The notes: generated from the letters alone by a model not told the origin. A DNA stretch of 36,494 nucleotides from an uncultured Prevotella sp. (GCA_945869265.1 CAMBOI010000030.1:1-36494), one strand, 5' to 3'; shown: positions 15,308-24,479, counted from the first letter of the stretch. A program made the numbers and translations.

Positions 15308-15633
15308 TGAAAAGGGCTAATGTTTATCTGCATGACAAACTCGCAGGGGTGCTGACTGAAGACGAGAGAGGATTCGGCTTTAAGTATCTCGACAGTTATC
15401 TCGACACAGAGGGTGCCGAAGCTATAAGTCTTACACTGCCACTGCAAGAGGATGAATTCCGAGACACGGTGCTTTTCCCTTTCTTCGACGGACTAATACC
15501 TGAAGGATGGCTACTGAATATTGCAGAAAACAGTTGGAAGATAAACCAGCGCGACCGTATGTCGCTATTGCTCGCATGCTGCAAAGACTGCATAGGGGCT
15601 GTAAGTATTGTACCTGACAAATCAAATATATAA
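15307..15633 (+). CDS. hipS: HipS-like protein (HipA N-terminal subdomain)
   Basis: A 108-residue protein equivalent to the N-terminal subdomain of HipA. It shows VYLHDKLAGVL, GFGFKYLDSYL, ISLTLPLQEDEF, LFPFFDGLIPEGWLL and the closing CIGAVSIVP, which match E. coli HipA residues from about 5 to 105. It ends before the kinase region. In the tripartite HipBST system of enteropathogenic E. coli, the corresponding small protein HipS acts as the antitoxin of the separate kinase HipT. The ATG at 15307 follows a heptamer array. HipT starts 11 bases after its stop, in another frame. Confidence 0.83.
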   Translation: MKRANVYLHDKLAGVLTEDERGFGFKYLDSYLDTEGAEAISLTLPLQEDEFRDTVLFPFFDGLIPEGWLLNIAENSWKINQRDRMSLLLACCKDCIGAVSIVPDKSNI

Positions 15634-15644
15634 TATTAAGTGAT

Positions 15645-16586
15645 ATGTGCGAGAGATGTCTATATTGTTATAAAGAACTGAAGGAAGGACAGGTTGACTA
15701 TCATCCAGCCTGCTCCAGAAAACTCTTTGGCACAAAGACACCTCCACGACTGCCATTCGTAAGAAGTGAGATAGGAGAACTGGCTAAACAGGTAGTGAGA
15801 AGTCAAACTACACTGACTGGAGTGCAGGCGAAACTGTCTCTCGATGTTAACCGTGGAGGAAAAAACGAACCGGACCGCTTTACGATAGTAGGTCTATGGG
15901 GACGGTTTATACTAAAACCGCAGACAGATGCATACCGTTGTCTGCCTGAAATAGAAGATCTCACTATGCACCTTGCGGAAGTGGCAAAGATATCTGTTGT
16001 GCCACATGGAATGATAAGGTTTGCAGACGGAGAACTATGCTACATCACACGACGCATAGACCGAACGACCTACGGGAAGAAAATACCGATGGAGGATATG
16101 TGTCAATTGACGGAGCGACTGACTGAATATAAATACAAGGGATCATACGAACAGATTGCAAAGAATATAAAGAAATACTCATCGGTGCCGCAACTTGACC
16201 TCGTGAACTTCTGGGAGGTGGTTGTCTTCTCGTGGATTACTGGTAATGCAGATATGCACTTGAAGAATTTCTCGCTATACAATATTGGACACGGATATAC
16301 ACTTACCCCTGCTTACGATCTCCTCGCAACTACGCTAATAATGCCTGAAGACCCCGAGGAACTTGCGCTCATGCTAAATGGGAAGAAACGGAAAATAAGA
16401 CGTAGTGACTTTGAAAAGTCGATGTCGTTATCTGGACTAAACGAAAAGGTTATTGAGAATATCGCTAAAAAATTCCGCCGAGCCTTGCCTAAATGGCTCG
16501 ACTATATCAACAATTCGTTTCTTCCAGCCGACTTGAAACGGTCGTACAAGCATCTGATACTACAGAGAATGATATTGCTGAGATGA
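15645..16586 (+). CDS. hipT: HipT-like serine/threonine kinase toxin (HipA C-terminal type)
   Basis: A 313-residue HipA-family kinase without the N-terminal subdomain. It begins with a CxxC...HxxC zinc-ribbon-like segment (Cys5, Cys8, His20, Cys23). The glycine-loop reads TLTGVQAKLS (56-65), with Thr56 and Thr58 in the place of the two autophosphorylated serines reported for E. coli HipT. FILKP carries the ATP-binding Lys91, GNADMHLKN the catalytic Asp203 and Asn208, and AYDLL the metal-binding Asp225. All catalytic residues are intact. HipA phosphorylates glutamyl-tRNA synthetase and HipT tryptophanyl-tRNA synthetase, stalling translation; the target here is unknown. It is the last gene of the locus. 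Confidence 0.88.
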   Translation: MCERCLYCYKELKEGQVDYHPACSRKLFGTKTPPRLPFVRSEIGELAKQVVRSQTTLTGVQAKLSLDVNRGGKNEPDRFTIVGLWGRFILKPQTDAYRCLPEIEDLTMHLAEVAKISVVPHGMIRFADGELCYITRRIDRTTYGKKIPMEDMCQLTERLTEYKYKGSYEQIAKNIKKYSSVPQLDLVNFWEVVVFSWITGNADMHLKNFSLYNIGHGYTLTPAYDLLATTLIMPEDPEELALMLNGKKRKIRRSDFEKSMSLSGLNEKVIENIAKKFRRALPKWLDYINNSFLPADLKRSYKHLILQRMILLR

Positions 16587-16627
16587 TTATTAATTAATTT
16601 ACTAACTATATAAACATTAATAAAACA

Positions 16628-17614
16628 ATGAAACCTATCTGTAAACTTACAATGCTCGCAATCCTGACCATTCCCGCGGGACTGCAAGCACAAAGACATC
16701 GCCCACAAAGCGATTTCACCACTGACACTCTGATGGTACACGACCCAGTAATGGCTTTTGAGAACGGGACGTATCACATATTTAGCACTGGCACGGGACT
16801 TCAGCATGCCACTTCAAATGACTTGAAGACTTGGACAGTGAAGGCAACACCGGCAATGAGCGTAATACCGAAATGGACACACGACTCGGTGGCAGGATTC
16901 CGCAACCACGTATGGGCTCCCGACATCATCAGATACCGCAACAAATGGTGGATGGCTTACAGCTGCTCTTCATTCGGCAAGAACACATCGGCTATAGGAC
17001 TATTGTCGGCACGCTCGCTCGACGCGGGAGAAACATGGAAAGACGAGGGGGTACTAGTGGCATCACGTGAAGGACGCGACAATTGGAATGCCATTGATCC
17101 CAACTTCGTGATTGATGACAATGGGGAGCCTTGGCTGACGTTCGGCTCGTTCTGGGACGGTATCCAGCTCGTAAAACTCGACACTACAATGCACATTGCC
17201 AAAGGGCAAAAGATGAAGACCATTGCAAGGCGAAAGCATGTGAACACAATGGAGAATCCCATCGAGGCACCGTTTATCTTCAAGCACGGGGGATATTATT
17301 ACCTATTTGTATCATGGGACTACTGCTGCCAGGGAATGAAAAGCTCATACAAGGTGGTAGTGGGAAGAAGCCGGAATGTAGAAGGCCCATATCTCGACAG
17401 TAATAGTAAGGACATGGCTGACCTTGGAGGAACATTGGTCATAGAGGGCGACAAGAAGGAATTCGAGGCTGCAGGACACTGTTCCGCATATTCATTCCAA
17501 GGAAAGGATTATTTCCTTTGCCACGGATATTCGGTTGCTCTCAAAGGAGCTTCGATCTTAATATGCAAGGAAATCTCGTGGACAGAGGACGGATGGCCTA
17601 TACTAAAGGATTAA
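16628..17614 (+). CDS. Glycoside hydrolase family 43, arabinan endo-1,5-alpha-L-arabinosidase type
   Basis: A 328-residue secreted enzyme with a signal peptide (about 1-21, ending LQA) and a single five-bladed beta-propeller. The three acidic residues of GH43 are in place: Asp39 in MVHDPVM (base), Asp158 in NAIDPNF (modulator) and Glu213 in PIEAPF (acid). HVWAPDI (94-100) and AAGHCSAYSF with His284 are typical of arabinanases. It likely cuts plant arabinan side chains of pectin in the periplasm. No SusC/SusD or other polysaccharide-locus genes are nearby, so it is an isolated carbohydrate gene. It starts 41 bases after hipT in an AT-rich gap with no promoter I can name. Confidence 0.88.
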   Translation: MKPICKLTMLAILTIPAGLQAQRHRPQSDFTTDTLMVHDPVMAFENGTYHIFSTGTGLQHATSNDLKTWTVKATPAMSVIPKWTHDSVAGFRNHVWAPDIIRYRNKWWMAYSCSSFGKNTSAIGLLSARSLDAGETWKDEGVLVASREGRDNWNAIDPNFVIDDNGEPWLTFGSFWDGIQLVKLDTTMHIAKGQKMKTIARRKHVNTMENPIEAPFIFKHGGYYYLFVSWDYCCQGMKSSYKVVVGRSRNVEGPYLDSNSKDMADLGGTLVIEGDKKEFEAAGHCSAYSFQGKDYFLCHGYSVALKGASILICKEISWTEDGWPILKD

Positions 17615-17649
17615 TAGAAATAATCTATAGAGGGATAGAGAAATTCTGT
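17614..17649 (+). promoter_or_regulatory. Tandem OxyR-like site upstream of rubrerythrin
   Basis: ATAG (17614), N7, CTAT (17625-17628), N6, ATAG (17635), N7, CTGT (17646-17649). The half-sites recur every 10-11 bases, as in the E. coli OxyR site ATAG-N7-CTAT-N7-ATAG-N7-CTAT, with one base less in the middle and one mismatch. It abuts the -33 box, a classic activator position. The first base is shared with the stop codon of the GH43 gene. Confidence 0.6.
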
Positions 17650-17680
17650 TTGGAATACTCAGTATTTATTATTACCTTTG
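17649..17680 (+). promoter_or_regulatory. Rubrerythrin promoter
   Basis: TTTG (17649-17652), 20 bases, TACCTTTG (17673-17680), followed by CAC. This is a full match to the Bacteroidetes pattern and has the same -7 sequence and spacing as the oxyR promoter. The ATG lies 48 bases further on. Confidence 0.86.
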
Positions 17681-17727
17681 CACCGGAATTAAGAAGAATC
17701 ATTATTAATTATTAAATAAATACCATT

Positions 17728-18270
17728 ATGAAAGAACTTAAAGGAACAAAGACCGAGAAGAATCTTCTCGACGCATTCGCAGGTGAGTCGATGGCTCGCA
17801 ACAAGTACACATATTTTGCTTCAAAGGCAAAGAAAGAGGGATATGAGCAGATTGCCGCTCTCTTCACAGAGACTGCTGACAATGAGAAAGAACATGCCAA
17901 GTTGTGGTTTAAGTATCTCGAAGGTGGAGCTATCCAGGATACGATGAAGAACCTCAAGGCTGCTGCCGAGGGCGAGAACTACGAGTGGACTGACATGTAC
18001 GACCGTATGGCCAAGGAAGCTGAGGAGGAAGGATTCACCGAGATTGCAGCAAAGATGCGCGGTGTGGCTGAGGTTGAACGCCACCACGAGGAGCGCTATA
18101 TGAAGCTTCTGAAGAACATTGAGGAGGGTATAGTGTTCTCACGTGAGGGCGACACCATCTGGAAGTGCCGTAACTGCGGACACATCGTTGTGGGCAAGAA
18201 GGCACCCGAGATATGCCCTGTATGCGCTCATCCACAGAGCTACTTCGAAATCAGTGCTCAGAACTACTAA
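17728..18270 (+). CDS. rbr: Rubrerythrin
   Basis: A 180-residue cytoplasmic peroxidase of anaerobes that reduces hydrogen peroxide using electrons from NADH via rubredoxin-type partners. The four-helix diiron domain (1-135) holds Glu20, Glu53 with His56 (EKEH), Glu97 and the ExxHxxRY motif (Glu117, His120). The C-terminal rubredoxin-like iron site has Cys147, Cys150, Cys163 and Cys166. All ligands are present. The promoter is consensus and an OxyR-like site precedes it. It converges on the ribosomal cluster, sharing a terminator. Confidence 0.95.
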   Translation: MKELKGTKTEKNLLDAFAGESMARNKYTYFASKAKKEGYEQIAALFTETADNEKEHAKLWFKYLEGGAIQDTMKNLKAAAEGENYEWTDMYDRMAKEAEEEGFTEIAAKMRGVAEVERHHEERYMKLLKNIEEGIVFSREGDTIWKCRNCGHIVVGKKAPEICPVCAHPQSYFEISAQNY

Positions 18271-18288
18271 TAGTCCTAAGGATATTAC

Positions 18289-18324
18289 AAAAAAATGCTG
18301 GCTCATCCGTAAGGGTGAGCCAGC
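18289..18324 (-). terminator. Intrinsic terminator of the ribosomal cluster, shared with rubrerythrin
   Basis: GCTGGCTCATCC (18297-18308), loop GTAA, GGGTGAGCCAGC (18313-18324): a 12-bp stem with one G-T wobble. On the minus strand it is followed by seven Ts (complement of 18289-18295), a textbook terminator for the rplQ end. On the plus strand only TTT follows, so rubrerythrin termination would be weaker. Confidence 0.9.
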
Positions 18325-18435
18325 TTTGTAAATATCTATGCCGATAATGTTACTTACCGACATTTCAGAAAGGACGGATCTCAACCGAATCACTTCGACT
18401 GAGACCCTTAAAAATATGGAGAACAAATCTATTAT

Positions 18436-18945
18436 TTATTCTGCTTTAGGTGCTTCCTCGGCTGCGGGAGCCTCGGTAGCGGGTGCCTCCTCTACAGCTG
18501 TATCTGCTGCAGGAGCAGCCTCTGCCTTGGTTGACTTGCGTGAACGGCGAGTTGACTTCTTCTTGGTAGCTGTCTTGGCCATGTTCTCGTCAAAGTCAAC
18601 AAGCTCGATGAAACACATCTGGGCTGCGTCGCCCTGACGGAAACCAAGCTTAATGATACGAGTGTAACCACCGGGACGGTCGGCTACCTTGGCTGAGATT
18701 GCACCGAAGAGCTCCTTAATGGCCTCTTTGTTCTGCAGATAACGGAAAACAACACGACGTGAGTTGGTTGTATCCTCCTTAGAACGGGTGATAAGGGGTT
18801 CCACGTATGTCTTCAAGGCCTTAGCCTTGGCTACGGTCGTAGTGATTCTTTTGTGCATGATCAGCGAGATGGCCAAGTTAGCAAGCATGGCCTTGCGGTG
18901 GTCTGCAGTACGACCGAGATGATTGAATTTCTTATTATGTCTCAT
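18436..18945 (-). CDS. rplQ: Ribosomal protein bL17 with extended tail
   Basis: 169 residues: the conserved bL17 body ([13 protein letters not shown] at the start, KGTxxT-like contacts, [17 protein letters not shown] at about 92-108) and an unusual tail. Residues 121-145 are Lys/Arg/Ser-rich and 145-169 are Ala/Pro/Glu-rich. E. coli bL17 is about 127 residues, so the tail adds about 40. Extended bL17 tails are seen in Bacteroidetes; a role is not known. It is the last gene of the translation cluster, 28 bases after rpoA. Confidence 0.96.
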   Translation of the reverse strand: MRHNKKFNHLGRTADHRKAMLANLAISLIMHKRITTTVAKAKALKTYVEPLITRSKEDTTNSRRVVFRYLQNKEAIKELFGAISAKVADRPGGYTRIIKLGFRQGDAAQMCFIELVDFDENMAKTATKKKSTRRSRKSTKAEAAPAADTAVEEAPATEAPAAEEAPKAE

Positions 18946-18973
18946 TTTGTTTTCTTACTTTTGATGTCAAGGA

Positions 18974-19966
18974 TTATTCCTTGTCTAATTTATACTTTGA
19001 AATGTCTGTTCCAAACGAAAGATTCAGACTCTCGAGCAAATCATCAAGCTCAGTGAGCGATTTCTTACCGAAGTTACGGAACTTCAAGAGGTCGGTCTTG
19101 TTATACTGCACGAGATCGCCAAGTGTCTCGACATCTGCAGCCTTAAGACAGTTGAGGGCACGAACACTGAGGTTCATGTCAACAAGACGAGTCTTAAGCA
19201 ACTGACGCATGTGGAGTACTTCCTCGTCGAACTCCTGGTTACCCTCAACATCTGTATTCTCAAGAGTAATCTTCTCATCAGAGAACAGCATGAAGTGGTA
19301 AATCAGTATCTTGGCAGCCTCTTTAAGTGCATCCTTCGGGTGAATGGAACCATCCGTCGTGACTTCGAGGACAAGCTTGTCATAGTCGGTCTTCTGCTCG
19401 ACACGATATGGCTCTACCGCGAACTTCACGTTGCGAATCGGAGTGTAAATAGAATCGATTGGTATTACATTAACATCGGTGCAGAACTCACGGTTCTCAT
19501 CTGCCGGTACGTATCCGCGTCCTTTGTTGATAGTAAGATCAATCTGCATTGAAGCCTTGGAATCTAAATGACAAATCACCAAATCTGGGTTTAACACTTC
19601 AAATCCAGTCAGATACTTGCCGATATCACCGGCTTTGAACTCTGTAGAATTCTCGACGGTGATGCTGACTTTTTCGTTCTCGAATTCTTCCACTACTTGC
19701 TTGAACCTTACTTGCTTCAGGTTCAAGATAATGTTGGTCACATCTTCTTTAACACCAGATACTGAAGAGAACTCGTGCTCAACACCCGTGATACGGATAG
19801 TGTTGATAGCATAGCCCTCAAGTGATGAAAGAAGAATGCGGCGAAGGGCATTACCTACGGTAACACCGAAGCCGGGCTCAAGAGGACGGAATTCAAACTT
19901 GCCGAATCTGTCATTGGCCTCCAACATTACGACTTTATCAGGTTTTTGAAATGCTAATATCGCCAT
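18974..19966 (-). CDS. rpoA: RNA polymerase alpha subunit
   Basis: 330 residues. The N-terminal assembly domain (about 1-230) contains the conserved [19 protein letters not shown] motif; the C-terminal domain (about 255-320) has [16 protein letters not shown] and [16 protein letters not shown], which contact UP-element DNA and activators. The dimer nucleates RNA polymerase assembly. Normal length; 12 bases after rpsD and before rplQ, as in the classic alpha operon. Confidence 0.98.
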   Translation of the reverse strand: MAILAFQKPDKVVMLEANDRFGKFEFRPLEPGFGVTVGNALRRILLSSLEGYAINTIRITGVEHEFSSVSGVKEDVTNIILNLKQVRFKQVVEEFENEKVSITVENSTEFKAGDIGKYLTGFEVLNPDLVICHLDSKASMQIDLTINKGRGYVPADENREFCTDVNVIPIDSIYTPIRNVKFAVEPYRVEQKTDYDKLVLEVTTDGSIHPKDALKEAAKILIYHFMLFSDEKITLENTDVEGNQEFDEEVLHMRQLLKTRLVDMNLSVRALNCLKAADVETLGDLVQYNKTDLLKFRNFGKKSLTELDDLLESLNLSFGTDISKYKLDKE

Positions 19967-19978
19967 TAATTTAATGAT

Positions 19979-20584
19979 TTATTTAGAGTACAACTCAACG
20001 ATTAACTGCTCCTTAATGTTTTCAGGGATGTCTGCACGCTCAGGACGGTGAAGGAACTTACCGCTCTTGGTGTTCTCGTCCCACTCGAGCCAAGGATACT
20101 TGCTATGGTTGAAACCAGCAAGGGCTGCCTCGATAACCTCGAGTGACTTAGACTTCTCACGCACTGCGATAACCTGTCCAGGCTTTACAGAGTATGAAGG
20201 AATATTGACTACCTGACCATCAACTGTAATATGCTTGTGACCAACGAGCTGACGAGCAGCAGCACGAGTAGGTGCTATACCCAAACGGAAAACTACGTTG
20301 TCAAGACGGCACTCGAGCAACTGGAGCAGCACCTCACCGGTGATACCTTCAGCCTTAGCTGCCTTCTCGAACATATTACGGAACTGACGCTCAAGCACTC
20401 CATATGTGTACTTGGCTTTCTGCTTCTCTGCCAGCATGACGGCGTACTCAGACATCTTTCTGCGACGGTTGTTGCCATGCTGTCCAGGAGGGAAGTTTCT
20501 CCTAGACAAAACTTTGTCTGCGCCGAAAATGGCCTCACCAAAACGACGCGCAATTCTTGATTTCGGTCCAATATATCTTGCCAT
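19979..20584 (-). CDS. rpsD: Ribosomal protein uS4
   Basis: 201 residues with the N-terminal 16S rRNA-binding region ([17 protein letters not shown] at about 32-48) and the S4 RNA-binding domain ([20 protein letters not shown] at about 92-111). No N-terminal zinc cysteines, so it is the zinc-free form. uS4 initiates 30S assembly, and in E. coli represses the alpha operon; whether that holds here is not evident. It lies 40 bases after rpsK. Confidence 0.98.
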   Translation of the reverse strand: MARYIGPKSRIARRFGEAIFGADKVLSRRNFPPGQHGNNRRRKMSEYAVMLAEKQKAKYTYGVLERQFRNMFEKAAKAEGITGEVLLQLLECRLDNVVFRLGIAPTRAAARQLVGHKHITVDGQVVNIPSYSVKPGQVIAVREKSKSLEVIEAALAGFNHSKYPWLEWDENTKSGKFLHRPERADIPENIKEQLIVELYSK

Positions 20585-20624
20585 AATTCAAAAAATATGC
20601 TAAATTGATTGTCTATACAGTTGA

Positions 20625-21014
20625 CTATACTCTTCTTCTCTTCGGAGGACGGCATCCGTTGTGTGGAAGCGGTGTAACGTCGATAATCTCGGTTACCTCA
20701 ATTCCTGCACCGTGGATGGCACGGATAGCAGACTCACGTCCGTTACCTGGACCCTTGACGTATGCCTTCACCTTGCGAAGACCGAGGTCGAAAGCGACCT
20801 TTGCACAATCCTCGGCTGCCATCTGAGCTGCATAAGGAGTGTTCTTCTTTGAACCACGGAATCCCATCTTACCAGCAGATGACCAAGAGATAACCTGACC
20901 CTCACTGTTAGCCAAAGACACGATGATATTATTGAAAGAGCTGTGGACATGAAGCTGTCCCATAGCGTCAACCCTTACATTTCTTTTCTTTGAAACGACT
21001 GTTTTCTTTGCCAT
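20625..21014 (-). CDS. rpsK: Ribosomal protein uS11
   Basis: 129 residues with the core [20 protein letters not shown] (about 23-42), [20 protein letters not shown] and the C-terminal [18 protein letters not shown] block that contacts 16S rRNA at the platform. Normal length. It is 51 bases after rpsM. Confidence 0.98.
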   Translation of the reverse strand: MAKKTVVSKKRNVRVDAMGQLHVHSSFNNIIVSLANSEGQVISWSSAGKMGFRGSKKNTPYAAQMAAEDCAKVAFDLGLRKVKAYVKGPGNGRESAIRAIHGAGIEVTEIIDVTPLPHNGCRPPKRRRV

Positions 21015-21065
21015 GATAATCGAAAATTTAATTTAAATTCTTAATCCTTAATTATTAACTCTCAA

Positions 21066-21446
21066 TTACTTCGTGGCCTTCTTCTTGTTGGCAACAGTCT
21101 TCTTCTTTCCCTTGCGGGTACGAGCATTATTCTTGGTACTCTGACCGCGAACAGGAAGACCGTTACGATGACGGACACCACGATAGCAACCAATATCCAT
21201 CAGTCGCTTGATATTCAACTGGATCTCTGAACGGAGATCACCTTCTACCTTGAATTCAGCGCCGATAATTTCGCGGATCTTAGCTGCCTGATCGTCGGTC
21301 CACTCGTTGACTTTCAGGTCGCGGCTCACGCCTGCCTTATCCAATATCTTTGCTGAACTACTTCGACCTATACCATAGATGTAGGTCAATGCGATTTCGC
21401 CACGCTTATTCTGGGGCAAATCTACTCCAACAATTCTTATTGCCAT
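21066..21446 (-). CDS. rpsM: Ribosomal protein uS13
   Basis: 126 residues. It opens [20 protein letters not shown] and carries the [14 protein letters not shown] helix-hairpin and the [20 protein letters not shown] segment, then a lysine-rich tail that reaches toward P-site tRNA. It sits in the 30S head and bridges to uL5. First gene after rpmJ, in the order typical of bacterial alpha operons. Confidence 0.98.
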   Translation of the reverse strand: MAIRIVGVDLPQNKRGEIALTYIYGIGRSSSAKILDKAGVSRDLKVNEWTDDQAAKIREIIGAEFKVEGDLRSEIQLNIKRLMDIGCYRGVRHRNGLPVRGQSTKNNARTRKGKKKTVANKKKATK

Positions 21447-21486
21447 TTGTTAAAAAAATAATTAATTAAAATGTTTTACTTACAAA

Positions 21487-21603
21487 TTAACCCTGACGCA
21501 TCTTGTACTTAGGGTTCTTCTTGTTGATAACGAACAGGCGACCCTTGCGACGAACAATCTTGCAGTCGGGGGTGCGCTTCTTCAATGATGCTCTTGTCTT
21601 CAT
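21487..21603 (-). CDS. rpmJ: Ribosomal protein bL36 (zinc-free form)
   Basis: A 38-residue protein that begins [20 protein letters not shown] and ends NPKYKMRQG. Only one of the usual zinc ligands (the Cys of PDCKIVRR) remains, so this is a zinc-independent paralogue type. bL36 stabilises 23S rRNA near the GTPase centre. It lies 17 bases after infA and 40 before rpsM. Confidence 0.97.
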   Translation of the reverse strand: MKTRASLKKRTPDCKIVRRKGRLFVINKKNPKYKMRQG

Positions 21604-21620
21604 ATTACTATTCTATTGTT

Positions 21621-21839
21621 TTATTTGTATCTAAATACAATTCTTCCCTTTGTCAGGTCATAAGGACTCATTTCTACCTTTACCTTGTCGCCAGGAAGGA
21701 TCTTAATATAATGCATTCTCATCTTACCAGATATATGGGCGATGATCTGCACTCCATTCTCCAGTTCTACGCGGAACATTGCATTCGAGAGCGACTCAAC
21801 GATTGTTCCGTCCTGTTCAATAGCGGATTGTTTTGCCAT
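21621..21839 (-). CDS. infA: Translation initiation factor IF-1
   Basis: 72 residues with one S1-type OB fold: [40 protein letters not shown] and the closing [13 protein letters not shown]-1 blocks the A site of the 30S subunit during initiation. Normal length. It starts only 3 bases after the map stop codon. Confidence 0.98.
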   Translation of the reverse strand: MAKQSAIEQDGTIVESLSNAMFRVELENGVQIIAHISGKMRMHYIKILPGDKVKVEMSPYDLTKGRIVFRYK

Positions 21840-21842
21840 ATT

Positions 21843-22640
21843 CTAAATATTTCCTTCTAAACTTTCAATTTCTTCAAACGATGATAGTATATCAGCTTTA
21901 CCCTTACGGATAGCTATAGTATGCTCGAAATGAGCAGCCGGCTTACCGTCGATGGTGCGTATTGACCACTTGTCGGGTAGTAACCCTATCTTGCGGTCGC
22001 CCATAGTAATCATTGGTTCGATAGCTATACACATTCCTGACTTAAGCATCTTGCCGTTACCACGACGACCGTGGTTGGGAATGGTAGGATCCTCGTGCAT
22101 TTCTCTGCCGATACCGTGACCTGTCAGTTCTCTGACAACGCCATATCCGTTATTCTCGCAATAGCTTTGCACAGCATAACCAATGTCTCCAATGTGATTG
22201 CCTGCCACGGCGGCCTCTATTCCCTTATAGAGTGACTCCTTGGTTGTACGAAGAAGTTTTTTCACCTCATCACTAACCTCACCGACACAGAACGTGTAGC
22301 AGGAATCGCCGTTATAGCCGTTCAGAAGCGTGCCGCAATCTATCGATATGATGTCGCCATCCTTAAGAATGGTCTTGTCGTCTGGGACACCGTGCACAAC
22401 GATTTCGTTGACCGAGGTGCAGATACTTGCGGGAAACGGTCCTCCATAAGGATTAGGGAAACCCTTGAAAGTCGGAACGGCGCCATTATCTCTAATGAAC
22501 TCCTCAGCCAACTTGTCCAAATGGAGGGTCGTAACTCCTGGCTTGATATTTCTTGCCAACAACGCGAGAGTCTTACCTACAAGCAGATTAGCCTCGCGCA
22601 TCAGCTCAATTTCATCTTCAGTCTTCAGAAATATACTCAT
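21843..22640 (-). CDS. map: Methionine aminopeptidase type I
   Basis: 265 residues. It removes the initiator methionine from new proteins. The dimetal site ligands are all present: Asp101 (IDCGT), Asp112 (NGDSCY), His175 (GHGIG), Glu208 (AIEPM) and Glu239 (FEHT), with His83 in VVHGVP. There is no N-terminal zinc finger, so it is the short bacterial form. It follows secY by 13 bases; the adk gene found between secY and map in many bacteria is absent here. Confidence 0.97.
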   Translation of the reverse strand: MSIFLKTEDEIELMREANLLVGKTLALLARNIKPGVTTLHLDKLAEEFIRDNGAVPTFKGFPNPYGGPFPASICTSVNEIVVHGVPDDKTILKDGDIISIDCGTLLNGYNGDSCYTFCVGEVSDEVKKLLRTTKESLYKGIEAAVAGNHIGDIGYAVQSYCENNGYGVVRELTGHGIGREMHEDPTIPNHGRRGNGKMLKSGMCIAIEPMITMGDRKIGLLPDKWSIRTIDGKPAAHFEHTIAIRKGKADILSSFEEIESLEGNI

Positions 22641-22653
22641 TCTTCTCAGAATG

Positions 22654-23997
22654 TTAATATGCCGCTACTCCTCCACGGCCGTGAACACGACCTGAATTAA
22701 GCAGACCGTCGTAATGACGCATCATAAGATGACTCTCTATCTGCTGCAATGTGTCGAGCACAACACCAATGAGAATCAACAATGATGTTCCTCCAAAGAA
22801 CTGTGAAAAAGCATCTTGAACATTGAGTGTTCCAGCCAATGCAGGCATAATGGCGATGAAAGCGATGAACAGCGATCCAGGGAGAGTAATGCGCGACATG
22901 ACAGTGTCGATATACTCGGCAGTGTCCTTGCCAGGCTTAACTCCAGGGATGAAACCATTGTTGCGCTTCATGTCCTCAGCCATCTGGGTGGGATTCAATG
23001 TTATAGCAGTATAGAAATAGGTGAATGCGATAATCAGCAATGCAAACACGATGTTGTAGAGTAAACTACGATGATCCATCAATGAATGCAGGAACCAACT
23101 TGAATTCTCAGGGGATGAGTACTGTACGATTGTCAACGGAATGAACATCAATGCCTGAGCAAAGATGATTGGCATCACGTTGGCTGCGAACAGCTTCAGT
23201 GGGATATACTGACGTGCACCACCATACTGCTTGTTGCCTACTAAACGCTTAGCATACTGTACAGGTATCTTGCGGACACCCTGTACCAAAACAATAGATG
23301 CGCAAACAACTGCATAGAGAATGATAATCTCTACAAGGAACATCACAAGACCACCACTGGTGATGGCAGTGAATCGTGAACCAACCTCCTGGATAAATGC
23401 CTGGGGAAGGCGTGCGATGATACCAAGCATAATGATAAGAGAGATACCATTACCTATACCCTTATCTGTAATGCGCTCACCCAACCAAAGGATGAACATA
23501 CTTCCTGCTGCAAGGATGATAGTGGCGGGCACAAGGAATACCGACCATGAAATGCCGGTGGCAAGTGCGCCTGCCGCCTGCATCTTAAGGTTGAGCAGGT
23601 AACTCGGGGCCTGGAACAGCAGAATTGCCACTGTCAGCCACCGAGTGTACATGCTTATCTTTTTGCGTCCGCTTTCGCCCTCACGCTGCATCTTCTGGAA
23701 ATAAGGCACAGCTACAGCGAGAAGCTGCATAACGATAGAAGCCGAGATGTAAGGCATGATTCCAAGTGCGAAGATTGACGCATTGGAAAATGCTCCACCA
23801 GAGAACATGTCAAGGAGCGACATCAGACCGCCCTGTGTCTGTGACTGCAGTTTGTCCAACATGGCTGGGTTGATGCCCGGAAGCACAACGAACGAGCCGA
23901 AACGGTAAATTGCCGCGAAGAGAAGAGTAATGAGGATTCGTGTACGAAGATCCTCAATCTTCCAAATGTTCTTTAGTGTCTCTATAAACTTCTTCAT
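22654..23997 (-). CDS. secY: Protein translocase subunit SecY
   Basis: 447 residues, an inner-membrane protein with the ten helices of the Sec channel. Conserved pieces include RILITLLFAAIYRFGSFVVL at the first helix, the plug region FSGGAFSNASIFALGIMPYI (about 66-85) and the cytoplasmic loop KRLVGNKQYGGARQYIPLK with the C-terminal LNSGRVHGRGG. It is encoded in the spc block between rplO and map, the usual bacterial position. Confidence 0.97.
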   Translation of the reverse strand: MKKFIETLKNIWKIEDLRTRILITLLFAAIYRFGSFVVLPGINPAMLDKLQSQTQGGLMSLLDMFSGGAFSNASIFALGIMPYISASIVMQLLAVAVPYFQKMQREGESGRKKISMYTRWLTVAILLFQAPSYLLNLKMQAAGALATGISWSVFLVPATIILAAGSMFILWLGERITDKGIGNGISLIIMLGIIARLPQAFIQEVGSRFTAITSGGLVMFLVEIIILYAVVCASIVLVQGVRKIPVQYAKRLVGNKQYGGARQYIPLKLFAANVMPIIFAQALMFIPLTIVQYSSPENSSWFLHSLMDHRSLLYNIVFALLIIAFTYFYTAITLNPTQMAEDMKRNNGFIPGVKPGKDTAEYIDTVMSRITLPGSLFIAFIAIMPALAGTLNVQDAFSQFFGGTSLLILIGVVLDTLQQIESHLMMRHYDGLLNSGRVHGRGGVAAY

Positions 23998-24002
23998 TAT
24001 CT

Positions 24003-24449
24003 TTAGATTATTGTTGCGTTACCACCTACTGCTTTAATTGCTTCCTCTGCACTCTTAGAGAATGCATTGGCTTCAACGTCAACCTTTGCCTTGAGCTCAC
24101 CGTTGCCAAGAACCTTTACTAGCTCCTTGCCGTTGGTAAGACCAGCTGCAACCAACTCAGCTATTCCAATCTTTGCGAGGCTCTTCTCCTCAGCAAGCTT
24201 CTGAATAGTGGAAAGGTTTACTGCAAAATATTCCTTGTGGTTGATATTCTTGAAACCAGACTTCGGAACACGACGCTGGAGAGGCATCTGACCACCTTCG
24301 AAACCAATCTTTTTCTTATAGCCAGATCTTGCCTTGGCACCCTTATGACCACGGGTAGAAGTACCACCGAGACCCGAACCTGGGCCACGGCCAATTCTGC
24401 GCTGTGAATGGGTTGAACCCTCGGCTGGCTTTAATGTATGAAGTTTCAT
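24003..24449 (-). CDS. rplO: Ribosomal protein uL15
   Basis: 148 residues. It starts MKLHTLKPAEGSTHSQRRIG and has the glycine-rich rRNA-binding stretch GRGPGSGLGGTSTRGHKGAK, then GFEGGQMPLQRRVPKSGF. Late 50S assembly protein. It ends 5 bases before secY. Confidence 0.98.
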   Translation of the reverse strand: MKLHTLKPAEGSTHSQRRIGRGPGSGLGGTSTRGHKGAKARSGYKKKIGFEGGQMPLQRRVPKSGFKNINHKEYFAVNLSTIQKLAEEKSLAKIGIAELVAAGLTNGKELVKVLGNGELKAKVDVEANAFSKSAEEAIKAVGGNATII

Positions 24450-24479
24450 AATCGAATCTGTTTTTATAAGTTCTATAAA

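Noticed and set aside
15307..16586. hipS and hipT as one hipA gene broken by a frameshift
   Set aside because: The kinase starts with its own zinc-ribbon-like segment, hipS ends after the complete N-terminal subdomain, and the order matches known tripartite systems, so a natural split is more likely.
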